Origin: Chamaesiphon sp. 336R_metabinner_41
GTDB lineage: Bacteria > Cyanobacteriota > Cyanobacteriia > Cyanobacteriales > Chamaesiphonaceae
Reading direction: 5' to 3'
Assembly: GCA_025359915.1 (NCBI GenBank)
Contig: JANYDE010000072.1
Location: 1-61,585 of the forward strand
Length of the DNA: 61,585 nucleotides
Made by a program: the position numbers and the translations under genes
Notes under the pieces: generated by a model
Seen by the model: the letters and a program-made list of their open reading frames with translations, nothing else
Told to the model about the DNA's origin: nothing
Database searches by the model: none
Shown here: positions 1-9,948 of the stretch, piece after piece
Layout of the letters: each line of letters begins with the position of its first letter
Numbering within the stretch: the stretch's first letter is position 1

Positions 1-108
1 CGCAATATCTAGCAGCGGCTGATAAGCGGGGTTGAGACTGCCGCAATTAGCAGCGACGGCTGTATTACTATTCCCCGTGCTAATTTCTAATTTGATTTGT
101 GGTGGCAT
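1..108 (-). CDS. Hypothetical phage protein, N-terminal fragment
   Basis: This minus-strand frame starts with ATG at 108 and runs off the window edge. Only 36 residues are visible, beginning MPPQIKLEIS. It lies downstream of the tape measure gene, where tail or baseplate genes are expected. A hairpin terminator (197-226) separates it from the tape measure. A CTAGAG motif at 151-163 lies about 43 bases before its start, so it may have its own late promoter. The visible part does not identify a family. Confidence 0.55.
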   Translation of the reverse strand, partial: MPPQIKLEISTGNSNTAVAANCGSLNPAYQPLLDIA

Positions 109-196
109 AGATTTCGGAAAGATTCGATTTTATGCGATCGAGTTCAATCAATCTAGAGTGCTATTTTAATTACTTAAAACCTTCAATTAAAACCAT

Positions 197-226
197 AAAA
201 ATCTCGACTATCAAATAATAGTCGAG
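197..226 (-). terminator. Intrinsic terminator after tape measure gene
   Basis: A nine-base stem (203-211 with 218-226) has a six-base loop. On the minus strand it is followed by a short T-rich run. It would end transcription of the tape measure gene. Confidence 0.6.
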
Positions 227-268
227 CCATCGATCTTTGTTGCTTTTATTATAGCATAAATAGCTAGA

Positions 269-3200
269 TCAAGAATATAAAAGTCCGCCAGGGCGTTGCT
301 CTTTAACTATTATTTCAATAATTGCACTATTGATTAATTTGCCTAATTTGCTCCCATCTTCTTGAGTGGAAACTGAGCTTTTACCATCAGAGTTATTAAT
401 GGTTACATTTGCAGAAACATTATTGAGGTTAGCCGATCGATTAGCAATAATTGGAGTACTGGTATTTGGTCGGGGAGTAGAGTAATTAGCTCCTTTCACT
501 CCACCTGAAGCAAAACGTGGGATATCGCCGCGATTGATTTGTTGTGCAATACTTACTCCGCCTAGTGCGTCTATTCCTTTGTGAGACAGTATAAACTCTC
601 CATCCTCGACTATTGCGAGACGATTATCCACCTGACTTCGACCGCTGCCGATAATCCCGTTACTAATCGGTGTAATTCCACCCTTAATACCACCTGTAGC
701 GAAACCTTTGCCGCCAAAAAGTCCACCAACCAATCCATTTAGTAAGCCACTGAATAGATCGCCAGTCTGCTGAGGTTGAGAGCCAGCACCTTGAGGTGAT
801 TTCTGATAGAGTCCAGAGAATAAATCTGGGACTAACTTATCTACCATCTGATTCCCAAAGGCGAGGAATGGTGAACTTAGCAATTTCTTGAAGTCGAAGG
901 CACCGCCAGCCAAATAACTTTTGAACACGTCAGACGTAGCCTTTTGAGTCTCTCCGACCACCTGATTGAGCTGATTGAACTGAGCAGATAAATCGGTTAA
1001 TTTAATACCGTTAAGTTTTTTGTAACTAGCGATTAGTTTATCGATCACTGCCTTTTCAGCTTCAGCTTCAGGAGTGAGGGCGGTAAGCTTCGATTTTCGC
1101 TGTTCAGCGGCAAAGATATTTTGCTCAGTCTCATTGTCAATCCTAGATTTGCGTGAGTTGTATTCTCTCTCGCGCGGATCTCGTCCTAACAACTTCTGCT
1201 GTTGAGTTTGAGCATCATAAACATCCATCTCAACGTTATATTGAGCTTTGTTCTGACCATTTAGAGTTTCGCGCCGATTATATTCTCGATCGGCGGTATC
1301 CGCACTATTCTCTAGTTTGGCGGTCGATCGCTTTAATTCGATCTGACGCTTGGCTTCGGTAAATTCTTGACTGGCTCTACCGAGTAAGTCATCGTTACCT
1401 TTATATTTTTTCTGCTTCTCGATTAGGGTCCGATCTGCGGTGGCTTGCTCCAAATCTAATTCTTTAATCTTGCGAGTATAGACTCGATCGATTGAATTAT
1501 TGTTGGCGAATGGTGCATCGGTGCGATCGAGTGTAGTTTGGTTCCGACTGCCAATATCAAAGCCCGTTGCTTCTTGCTGAAGTTTCCCCGCGTCAAAAGC
1601 TCGATTCTCTGTATCAACATTGAAATCGAAATCCTTGCTCTTCTGAGCGCGATTTTCGGCACTAGAATTTAATTTCTGGGTGGCGGTGCGATCGACTTTA
1701 GCGCGGAGTTCGGCAACATAAGCATCAGCTTGGGGTTGAGTACGCTTGAGATTATAAGTACCTTTGCGTTCCTCTTCAGTAATGGCACGTTGAGCTGCTT
1801 TGCGTTCATTCTCGATCGCAATTTTGGCACTTTTCTCTTCTAGCTCTCGTTCGCTAGCCATTAAACCAGAATTGAAACCTTGGGTTTTAAGCTGCTGTTG
1901 AACTCCAGTTCGTTTGGCTTCAATCTCACTACGATTGCCTTCTTGCTCTCTAATCCCAGTTTGTTCGACTGCCACATCTCGATCGTATCCTTGCTGTTCG
2001 ATAATTCGATCGCGAGCAGCTTTAACCTTGTCATCGATCTGACCAAAGTTACCATTTACAGTCTTGAGAGTGCCAGACAATCGAGCTGCTCTAGCTTTGG
2101 CATCAGCAAGAGTTGTTTTTTGCCCTGGTGTTAAATCTGTTCGACTGTCGAGGTACTTAATTACCGTATACAGATCGCTGACAGAATCTGTCATGTTTTG
2201 ACGGAAAGTTGCAAAATCCTCTTTGCTATCGGTGGCCGTGTCGTTGAAAGTTTCCAACTCTCGATCCTGTTTTTCTTGGATAGTGAGAGTTGGTTTCAAT
2301 CCTTTGAGCGATCGCTGTTGAGTGCGAGCTGTCCGCCGCACTTGCTGCTCGGCTTGTTTCCCTTCTCGTTTGGCTTTTAGCTCACTGGTGATGTTTTGGA
2401 GTTCACTATCGCTGAATGCTGTATCGAGTTGAGTCTGTCCTCGTTGCATTTCCTGCTCGAAGATTTTTTGACTGGCTGCTTGAGATTGTTGCACCCAAGT
2501 CCCCACAGTGATTGGTTGAACTCTGCCAATTTTGGCAGAACCTGAACCTGAGGTAGGTGATTGCGCTGGCTGTGAAATAAGTCGGTTCGGTTGCTGCGGA
2601 ACTGGTGAAGGACTAATTGCAGATCGTGAGGTCGGAGCTGGGGGAATCGAAGATTTAGCTTTGGGAGGATCTTTGAGTCCCAAAACATTGCGATCGTAAT
2701 CATCTAGCCCTAGATCTGTTTTGCCATCCACAGATAGGGTGGTATTTAGATAACGATTGCGTTCTTCTGGTGTTAGTCGCTTCAGAGCTGCTTCAATTTG
2801 AGGTTTGACGTTACTTGAATTCGATCGAGTATATTCGGATGATGTAATAGGTTTTGCAGCTCGCACTGTGCGATCTTGAGAAGCTGATCGCTCTGGTGGT
2901 GTTGAAGAATTAGTCTGAGCTGGTGAATTACCACCTTGTCCCGCTGGATAATTGCTAGGTGCGCCACTCTGTTGCCCTGGTGCATTGAAGGCAGTTCGGG
3001 CAGTAGATTCTGCTTGGTAGGCTCGATCGTTAAATCCGTCGATCGCCGATTTGCGAGTGTTGGCATATTGAGCTAACGCTTCTAACTTCTTCTTACTGGA
3101 CTCGAACAGATCGAGAATAGCTCCAATATAACCATCGAACATCCCATTGCCATAGCCTTGTAATTTGGCAAGAAGTTTATTCTTGTCCTGAGTGACTTGA

Positions 3201-6200
3201 GCGATCGCTTTGGTAAATGCTGTCCCCTGTGGATCGATCTGTTTTGCCAGTCCCACATAGTAAAGCATGGCATCGCGATTTTCCTGTTCGATTCGGCGAT
3301 ACATTTCAGTCCGAGCATCACTAAATTGAGATTGCAATCCGGTGAGGTTAATCTCTTTATCTTTGATAATGGCAAGTTTACTGAGGATCTCTTTGTCAAC
3401 TACTGATGTTGCTTTATCTGCTTTGAGTCGTAATTGTGTTCCACTGGTGGAGTCATCAACCCCATAGTTCTTCTGGACATTCTCAATCGCCTTCTCATCC
3501 TTGGTAAGTAAAGCAGCTCGCAGTTCTTTGATTGTTGCGGTGGTCTGTTTAATCTGGGCTTGAATGTTGGTCTGCTTATCGATCGATCCTTGATATTCAG
3601 CCTCACCTTTAGTTAGTTTTTCCCCACGTTCGAGATTATTCCGCCCGATCGATAGTTTCTGGGCAGATTCTTCAGCTTTGGTTTTGATATCGTCAAAACT
3701 CGCTACAATCTTGTCTAAACTGGTCGTCCAGGGTAACAAATTATCGAAACCAGACTTGATAGCATCATTTAGCTCTCGCTGAGCTTGTTCGGTATCCTTG
3801 AGCTTGCTATTTACTAATTCAATCGCTGGTGTATATTTGTCGATCGCGATTTGACCATCACTAAATTCAGAATTGAGTTTAGCCTTTGTACCTTTTAATC
3901 CATTGATAGTCTCCTGAATTGAATTGCGATAATCGCCAATACCCTCGCTGATTTTATCGCGTTCTTGGTACTTAGTATTGTATTGAGTGTTCAGATTGGC
4001 TAATTTATCAGCATCAGGTTCTCCACCAGCAAATAAACCAGAACGTTGGCTATCAATGCGGCTAATTGCAAGATCGATCGGTTTTAATTGCTCTGTCTTA
4101 GCAAGAGATTCTTTGACTAATGCGATCGATTTATCTGCTTGAGTTAAAACGTTATCGACTGCGACAGTGCGATCGGCTTGTTCGACTTGTTTGCTGTCAA
4201 CTCCAAAGCTCTCGTCGGTATAGTCAGTATCTTTCTTCCCAGTAATTGGGCTGAAGACATTGGCAATCCCCCTAGATATTTTCTGATTAGTACGTTGGAG
4301 AAAGACTTTGGCTGTATCGCCCCAATCTTTCCCGCCAACTTCGTCAACCGTCTTTGGCTTATCCTGCTTGTCTATTTTTTTGTTATTAACTTCATCGATC
4401 GATTTGCCAATTTTCTTGGCTGCATCTTCAATCTCCTGGCTGCTATTAGTCCAAGTACTAGCGACTTGTTTAATCACTTCTCCAGCTACTGCAATTAAAG
4501 CCATTTCAGGGAAAGCAGTCATAAAAGCCTTTCCAACATTCATTGCTGCAATACCAATATTTGCCAGTTGTCCAGTTAATGTACTTGCGGCAATTTTTGC
4601 CAGTCCCATACTGACAACTGCATAACCTAGGCTGATTGTTAGTCCGATAAATAATGAAGAAGAATGTTCGATCGCAAAATTGAGCAGATCGATCGATCCT
4701 GTCAGCAGATCTAACCCAGCCTTGTAAGCAGGGCTAAACCCCGCCCCAATATCGCCCTGTAACCGTTCAACTCCCGCGCTTAATTTAGTCTGCTTGAACC
4801 CAATACTACTTTGAGCCAAATCTTTAGCTGACAGGGAATCTTGAACACCTTGTGCCAAGAACGCTTGGACGAATCGTTTGGAATCAATACCAGTGGGTGA
4901 ATCCTGAATTGCTGAGAATTGTTGCGGCGTATAGCCCAATCCTTTCGCCGCGATTACTCGTGCATCAGTAATACCAGCCGATTGGGTCAACTGGTTAATT
5001 TCTTGCATACTGGTACGACTGCGCCCTAGTGTTTGAGCTAGAGCCAGGTTTAAGCCATCAGTTTGCTGTTTATTTAGTCCTCGTGCCTGGGCAATTTGGA
5101 GGATCTGAGATGTCATTCGCTCGGTAGGTTTGCCCTCTAGTTCAGTCCCAAAGGTCGTACCACCAAGATAAGCACCTGTTTCGAGAGCACTCGATCTGGA
5201 GATCCCCAGCTTATCTGCTTCACCAGTCAGCCGCGAGAATGTTTGTCTACCAGTTTGAGCAGAGTCAGACGCTGCGGCTAACTTGACCTGTAGCGTCTCA
5301 AAATTGGCTGCGGTGTCGATTGTAGACTTACCGAGTGCAATCATCGCAGGGACTGCTAGAGATGCTAGAGTGAATCCACCAAATACACCTAGCCCTAGTT
5401 TGGCTACAGTGGTCAATTTGTCGAAAGCTGAGATGACTGGGTTTATTTTCCCCCCGCCTTTCTCTAATCGATCGAGTTCATTGTTTATTCCCTTGGCACT
5501 TTTCTCAAGAGACTTATCAATATTTTTATTAGCTCTGTCGTAAGCTACATCAAATCTTCTAGCAGCATCACTGACTTGATAAACAGCCTTGGGATCTTCT
5601 AAGGTTTGGGCGCGTTTATTTGCCAGTAGATCGATCGGCTTATCGACTGGAAAAGATGCTTTAATTGCCCGATCTTGTTGTTGAGCAGTTTGGAGGATTA
5701 AAGATGGTTTGGGCGGTGCTGGAGGTAGAACTCTAGTTGGTTTAGATTCTTCAGTCGGAGCCTGAATAGTTGACTGTGTAGGCGTGTAAAGAAGTGACTT
5801 TGGTTTAGGTGGTAATGGTGGTTCCAGTACACGAATGCCAGGTTTGATGGGTGCCCAAGGATCGGGAATGCTGTAATCTCTTCCCTGTGGTAAGGCTAAT
5901 TGATTTAAAACTGTTGATTGTTGTTCGATTTTTCGCTCGAATATTTGGGTGTTGAGTGCTTGTAACCTTTGTTCTCTGGTTAGCAACTTTGATTGTGGTG
6001 CTGTTGGCTGCTTACTCTGCTCCCAAGGATCGCGGATTGGCTCACCAATCGGTCTACCTAATGGCTTGGCTGGCGGTAAAGCTAGTTGATTTAAAATCGC
6101 AGATGCTTGTTGAATCTTGCGTTCATATATTTGGATATTTAAAGCTTCTAGTCTTGCTTGTTTTGATAATAGTTGTGATTGTGGCGGTATGGTGCTTTTT

Positions 6201-9200
6201 GGCTGAGGTTCCCAAGGATCTCTAATTGGTTCACCAATCGGCTTACCTAATAGCTTTGATGGAGCTAGTAATAATTGATTTTGCCGAGAAGGTTTAACAG
6301 CTACGCTAGATATCAACACACTTGTTTGTTGTGATTCTAGTTGTGGCGTAGCTGGAGCTTTTGCTTGGATTGATTGCATCCTTGCTTTTAGATCTTGTCT
6401 TTGAGCTTTTAAGTTTGCTAATTCATCTGTATCCGTGCCTTGTTGTTTTGAAGTTAATGGCGGCTTTGGTAGCTGCGGACTATCTTCAATTCGCAAACTT
6501 TCATTATCGTCAATTAAATTAATTTTTTTAGCTCGATCGGCTTTGACTTTTTCCCATTTACCGATTACTGCTTGATTAGTGATAGTACTTTCTTTACTGT
6601 TGTTGCTAGCCGTACCCTTTACAAATTGCTCGAACTTGGCAACTTCTGAGTCGAATTGGCTGTAAAGCCTTTCAGCTAAAGCTTTATTACCACTGTTAAT
6701 GGCTGCATCTAATTTTTGCCGAATTTTAACAATGTAATTTCGACCATCAGGGCGATAGTCTTTGTCAGGATCGATTGCGGGTGGCAATTGTGATTGCTTT
6801 CCACCACCAAGTTGCAATCTTTCAGGCTGTGGAGGCAATCTTTCGTAATCAGTTTTAACTAGAGATTGGCTTGCCGTAATTGCCTTTTGAGCAACTGATT
6901 GACTGGCTTGGATTGTCTTCTGAGCGACTGATTGCCCTGCTTCGATGTAGTGATAATCTGGTTCTTTCTTAGCTGGAAGTGCAAGTTTTGCACCTTGTCC
7001 TGCGATGCCCATCACGGCTTTACCTGCGAGGATTGGAGTAAGTAAAGTAATCGCGCCTTCAACAACAGACCCAGCTAGTGCAGTTGAGGCAGAGGTAATG
7101 GCACCACCCAACATCGGCACACCACCAAAAGCAGATCCCACGGCACCACCAACGGCTTCAACCGCGCCAGCTCCAGGCAAGGCTAGGGCTGAGTGCATTG
7201 CACCACCTAATGCCCCTTGAATTGCCGCTCCCCCAGGTAATAAACCCATTCCTGCGTAAGCAGCAGCGGGAAGAGCGATGTTTTTGCCAGCACTCTTGAT
7301 TTGTCTCCCAAACGGAATCATTGGTAATACGGCGTTTTCAACGCCTTGGGCAATTTGATACCCAGTATTGACAGCCCCTGCAATTGGGCTAATTACTTTG
7401 CCAACTGAACCCGCGATCTGATTGAACTTACCACCAAATTCTTGCACTCGACCGATCGCTTGCTTGGTACCATCAACAGCTAATCCAAAAGCTGCTTTAT
7501 CTAGTGCAATTTCATTTGTGACAGCTTTTGAAAATTCTCCAGCTTTCCCTGCCATTTGAGCCAGTGGATTTGACTTAGCAGCTTTCTCAGTCCAAGGATC
7601 TTCGATTGAGCTAGTTTTAGCACTTGTTTTACTGGCCTTTACCTTGGTGAGTTCAAGAATTTTTTCAAATTGCTCAAATTCTCCAATGTTGGCAACAATC
7701 GCATTTTCCAGTCCAGGTGCTAATTCACCACGCCCGATCGACTGATTAATTTGGGTAACTAATGCGGCCGACTTTTGAGTCAACTGTTGGCGGATTTTAA
7801 TTAAATCCTCAACTTCACTAGTAGGGATTAATCCAACCAATGAACCTAGCTGCTGTTTCTGATTTGCTTGACTAGCTCCAACGAATTTTTGATAACGATT
7901 CCCACCAAACCCAAATCCTTCGTCCGATTGAAATTGGTTCAGAGCATTCTGACGATTTTGTTTGTCAAATAGTCCTGGTGCTAAACGTTGTTCGGCCGCG
8001 AATGCTGACATCTCCTTTGCTCTCTGGGCTGGGGCATATTGAGCCACGTAAGGAGCTGCATAAGCAACTTCTTCAGCCGAATAAGTCTTCTGAGGTACTC
8101 TACCAGCCTGATATTCACGGAGATTTGCTAACTTACCAAATCCAGCATCTGTACCATGCGTCAGCTCATGGACAGTCTCCTTGTACCCCTGTTCATCTAA
8201 ATTACCGGACTGAATTTTGTCATACAGATCTTTCCGAACACTGATCGTATTTGCAGTCGCATTGTAAGCCGCAGTTCCACCCAATCGCTTGAGCCGAGCA
8301 TCAGCAACCAATAACTGGGGCAATTCTTCTTCTTTAAGTTTTCGTCCTGCTGCTGCTTCAGCGATTTGGCGATAAGAATATGACGATTGAGGGGATAAAT
8401 TATCAATTCGGGTAGACAATTTATCTCGTTTATTACCTAGCCTCTCAACTTGAGGCTCTTTCTCGGCAATGCTAACTTGCAAGTCAGCCTGAATTGCTTC
8501 GAGATCGCTTTTCTTGGATACTAGTATTCTTTGATTGGCTGCTAGAAACGCTTTTGCTCTATCTTTTGTTGCCGCCGCATTTCCAACTCTCCGAATACTG
8601 GGATCTTCGGAACGATCGCTAAAATCAGCTCTGAATTGTCGTTCCTGATTGACTTGAATTAACCTGTCAATTTGTCCCTTATTTTGACTAATAGCAGCAT
8701 CTTTTGCTTTTAATTCCTCGACTTGAGCTAGTGCCGCAATTCTCTCACGCTCGATATCTTGACGCTGAAGGTTAAGCCCCTCAGCACCAGTTTTAGTTTT
8801 GGCTGCTTTGGTTTTCCGAGTGCGAATAGAAGCATCGCCACTCTCGCGATCGATATTCTCTTGACCTAAAACATCGGTTGATAGATCTTTAATTTCTCGA
8901 CCCAACGATTTGCCAATCTTACTTTTAATACTTGAGGCGATCGTTTCACCAATCTTTTCACCAACTAATGTTTGAGAACCGATTGTTCCTGAGATTGATT
9001 GATTTAATCCTTCGGCTATTCCCTTTGACAACGGGTTAGTTAGTTGCCGACCTACATTCTCAAAGATACCTCTACCAATCGATTTGAGTGGAGATAATGC
9101 AGCATCAGCGACTCCCGCTAATGGATTACCTTTGGCAGATTTAAAGCCTTTTTCAACTGCGTTCGTCAGAGATTTACTAACTTTATCTCCATCAAGATCG

Positions 9201-9892
9201 AAATCAACCTTGACTTTACGATCTCCTCCTAAGTTAGATTGACTATTTTCGCTGGTAAGCTTAATTCTAGATTTCTGAGCTACGCGATCGAGTCGTTGCT
9301 CCATCCCCGTCAAATGTTGATTCAGAGCAGTCAACTGATTATCATCTACCAACAGCTTCAAGGGTGTGGCGAATTGCTGCTGTACCCGTGCATAATGCGC
9401 CTGCTTCGCGTCCAAATGCTGGTTAAGTTCAGTTAGTCGTTTGTCATCAACTTGGACGGTTAGAACCGAATTAGAAAGGGCTGACATCTGTTGGATCGAT
9501 CGAGCCACCAATCCCTCAATATCATCTAATCCCCTCACCGAAAGATTGAAAGCGATCGATCGATCCATCGCTTTGATGTCTTGGATCGATCGATTGATTA
9601 AAGCCTCAGCTTCAGTCAACTGAACGTTTAATTCCCCAGTCTCAAGATTAAATTTAATCGGCTGACGAACTAGTGTTCGCACCTGGCGGATCGATCGATC
9701 TACAACTCCTTCAGCCTGGGTAAGTTGAACGCCTAAATCCCCCACCTCTACCTTGAATTTAAACGGCTTCCCAAATGACTTCTGCATCTGGGTAGCCGAT
9801 CGATTAATCAACTCATCAGCTCTACCCAAACTAGCTTCTAGAGGGGATAAGTCTGCGCCGAGGATTAAATTTAAAGCACCTAGATCTGCCAT
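269..9892 (-). CDS. Tape measure protein, 3207 residues, with HExxH motif
   Basis: Tape measure proteins set tail length and pass through the tail tube at DNA entry. This assignment rests on the extreme length, alternating coiled-coil and hydrophobic glycine/alanine-rich stretches (roughly residues 860-1000 and 1480-1520), and its place right after the G/GT chaperone genes. At 3207 residues it is among the longest, so a long tail is predicted. The first 190 residues hold several degenerate repeats of about 45 residues. Near residues 1214-1347 a unit of about 60 residues with a DPW motif occurs three times. Around residues 574-578 there is an HELTH sequence, an HExxH zinc metallopeptidase motif. 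The C-terminus is glycine-rich. Confidence 0.92.
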   Translation of the reverse strand: MADLGALNLILGADLSPLEASLGRADELINRSATQMQKSFGKPFKFKVEVGDLGVQLTQAEGVVDRSIRQVRTLVRQPIKFNLETGELNVQLTEAEALINRSIQDIKAMDRSIAFNLSVRGLDDIEGLVARSIQQMSALSNSVLTVQVDDKRLTELNQHLDAKQAHYARVQQQFATPLKLLVDDNQLTALNQHLTGMEQRLDRVAQKSRIKLTSENSQSNLGGDRKVKVDFDLDGDKVSKSLTNAVEKGFKSAKGNPLAGVADAALSPLKSIGRGIFENVGRQLTNPLSKGIAEGLNQSISGTIGSQTLVGEKIGETIASSIKSKIGKSLGREIKDLSTDVLGQENIDRESGDASIRTRKTKAAKTKTGAEGLNLQRQDIERERIAALAQVEELKAKDAAISQNKGQIDRLIQVNQERQFRADFSDRSEDPSIRRVGNAAATKDRAKAFLAANQRILVSKKSDLEAIQADLQVSIAEKEPQVERLGNKRDKLSTRIDNLSPQSSYSYRQIAEAAAGRKLKEEELPQLLVADARLKRLGGTAAYNATANTISVRKDLYDKIQSGNLDEQGYKETVHELTHGTDAGFGKLANLREYQAGRVPQKTYSAEEVAYAAPYVAQYAPAQRAKEMSAFAAEQRLAPGLFDKQNRQNALNQFQSDEGFGFGGNRYQKFVGASQANQKQQLGSLVGLIPTSEVEDLIKIRQQLTQKSAALVTQINQSIGRGELAPGLENAIVANIGEFEQFEKILELTKVKASKTSAKTSSIEDPWTEKAAKSNPLAQMAGKAGEFSKAVTNEIALDKAAFGLAVDGTKQAIGRVQEFGGKFNQIAGSVGKVISPIAGAVNTGYQIAQGVENAVLPMIPFGRQIKSAGKNIALPAAAYAGMGLLPGGAAIQGALGGAMHSALALPGAGAVEAVGGAVGSAFGGVPMLGGAITSASTALAGSVVEGAITLLTPILAGKAVMGIAGQGAKLALPAKKEPDYHYIEAGQSVAQKTIQASQSVAQKAITASQSLVKTDYERLPPQPERLQLGGGKQSQLPPAIDPDKDYRPDGRNYIVKIRQKLDAAINSGNKALAERLYSQFDSEVAKFEQFVKGTASNNSKESTITNQAVIGKWEKVKADRAKKINLIDDNESLRIEDSPQLPKPPLTSKQQGTDTDELANLKAQRQDLKARMQSIQAKAPATPQLESQQTSVLISSVAVKPSRQNQLLLAPSKLLGKPIGEPIRDPWEPQPKSTIPPQSQLLSKQARLEALNIQIYERKIQQASAILNQLALPPAKPLGRPIGEPIRDPWEQSKQPTAPQSKLLTREQRLQALNTQIFERKIEQQSTVLNQLALPQGRDYSIPDPWAPIKPGIRVLEPPLPPKPKSLLYTPTQSTIQAPTEESKPTRVLPPAPPKPSLILQTAQQQDRAIKASFPVDKPIDLLANKRAQTLEDPKAVYQVSDAARRFDVAYDRANKNIDKSLEKSAKGINNELDRLEKGGGKINPVISAFDKLTTVAKLGLGVFGGFTLASLAVPAMIALGKSTIDTAANFETLQVKLAAASDSAQTGRQTFSRLTGEADKLGISRSSALETGAYLGGTTFGTELEGKPTERMTSQILQIAQARGLNKQQTDGLNLALAQTLGRSRTSMQEINQLTQSAGITDARVIAAKGLGYTPQQFSAIQDSPTGIDSKRFVQAFLAQGVQDSLSAKDLAQSSIGFKQTKLSAGVERLQGDIGAGFSPAYKAGLDLLTGSIDLLNFAIEHSSSLFIGLTISLGYAVVSMGLAKIAASTLTGQLANIGIAAMNVGKAFMTAFPEMALIAVAGEVIKQVASTWTNSSQEIEDAAKKIGKSIDEVNNKKIDKQDKPKTVDEVGGKDWGDTAKVFLQRTNQKISRGIANVFSPITGKKDTDYTDESFGVDSKQVEQADRTVAVDNVLTQADKSIALVKESLAKTEQLKPIDLAISRIDSQRSGLFAGGEPDADKLANLNTQYNTKYQERDKISEGIGDYRNSIQETINGLKGTKAKLNSEFSDGQIAIDKYTPAIELVNSKLKDTEQAQRELNDAIKSGFDNLLPWTTSLDKIVASFDDIKTKAEESAQKLSIGRNNLERGEKLTKGEAEYQGSIDKQTNIQAQIKQTTATIKELRAALLTKDEKAIENVQKNYGVDDSTSGTQLRLKADKATSVVDKEILSKLAIIKDKEINLTGLQSQFSDARTEMYRRIEQENRDAMLYYVGLAKQIDPQGTAFTKAIAQVTQDKNKLLAKLQGYGNGMFDGYIGAILDLFESSKKKLEALAQYANTRKSAIDGFNDRAYQAESTARTAFNAPGQQSGAPSNYPAGQGGNSPAQTNSSTPPERSASQDRTVRAAKPITSSEYTRSNSSNVKPQIEAALKRLTPEERNRYLNTTLSVDGKTDLGLDDYDRNVLGLKDPPKAKSSIPPAPTSRSAISPSPVPQQPNRLISQPAQSPTSGSGSAKIGRVQPITVGTWVQQSQAASQKIFEQEMQRGQTQLDTAFSDSELQNITSELKAKREGKQAEQQVRRTARTQQRSLKGLKPTLTIQEKQDRELETFNDTATDSKEDFATFRQNMTDSVSDLYTVIKYLDSRTDLTPGQKTTLADAKARAARLSGTLKTVNGNFGQIDDKVKAARDRIIEQQGYDRDVAVEQTGIREQEGNRSEIEAKRTGVQQQLKTQGFNSGLMASERELEEKSAKIAIENERKAAQRAITEEERKGTYNLKRTQPQADAYVAELRAKVDRTATQKLNSSAENRAQKSKDFDFNVDTENRAFDAGKLQQEATGFDIGSRNQTTLDRTDAPFANNNSIDRVYTRKIKELDLEQATADRTLIEKQKKYKGNDDLLGRASQEFTEAKRQIELKRSTAKLENSADTADREYNRRETLNGQNKAQYNVEMDVYDAQTQQQKLLGRDPREREYNSRKSRIDNETEQNIFAAEQRKSKLTALTPEAEAEKAVIDKLIASYKKLNGIKLTDLSAQFNQLNQVVGETQKATSDVFKSYLAGGAFDFKKLLSSPFLAFGNQMVDKLVPDLFSGLYQKSPQGAGSQPQQTGDLFSGLLNGLVGGLFGGKGFATGGIKGGITPISNGIIGSGRSQVDNRLAIVEDGEFILSHKGIDALGGVSIAQQINRGDIPRFASGGVKGANYSTPRPNTSTPIIANRSANLNNVSANVTINNSDGKSSVSTQEDGSKLGKLINSAIIEIIVKEQRPGGLLYS
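2861..2873. repeat. TCGCA-YNR-TGCGA palindrome, tape measure copy
   Basis: TCGCACTGTGCGA lies inside the tape measure gene, leftmost copy in the window. Confidence 0.7.
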
Positions 9893-9921
9893 TTTGGGAA
9901 AGTGTTGAGGTAATTAAAAAC

Positions 9922-9937
9922 CGCCTTGCACAAGGCG
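9922..9937 (-). other. Short hairpin between chaperone and tape measure genes
   Basis: The sequence CGCCTTG-CA-CAAGGCG forms a perfect seven-base-pair hairpin in the gap of about 56 bases between the GT stop and the tape measure start. It has no T-run, so it is not a clear terminator. It may affect mRNA stability or translation of the tape measure gene. Confidence 0.4.
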
Positions 9938-9948
9938 CAGCGGTAAGA

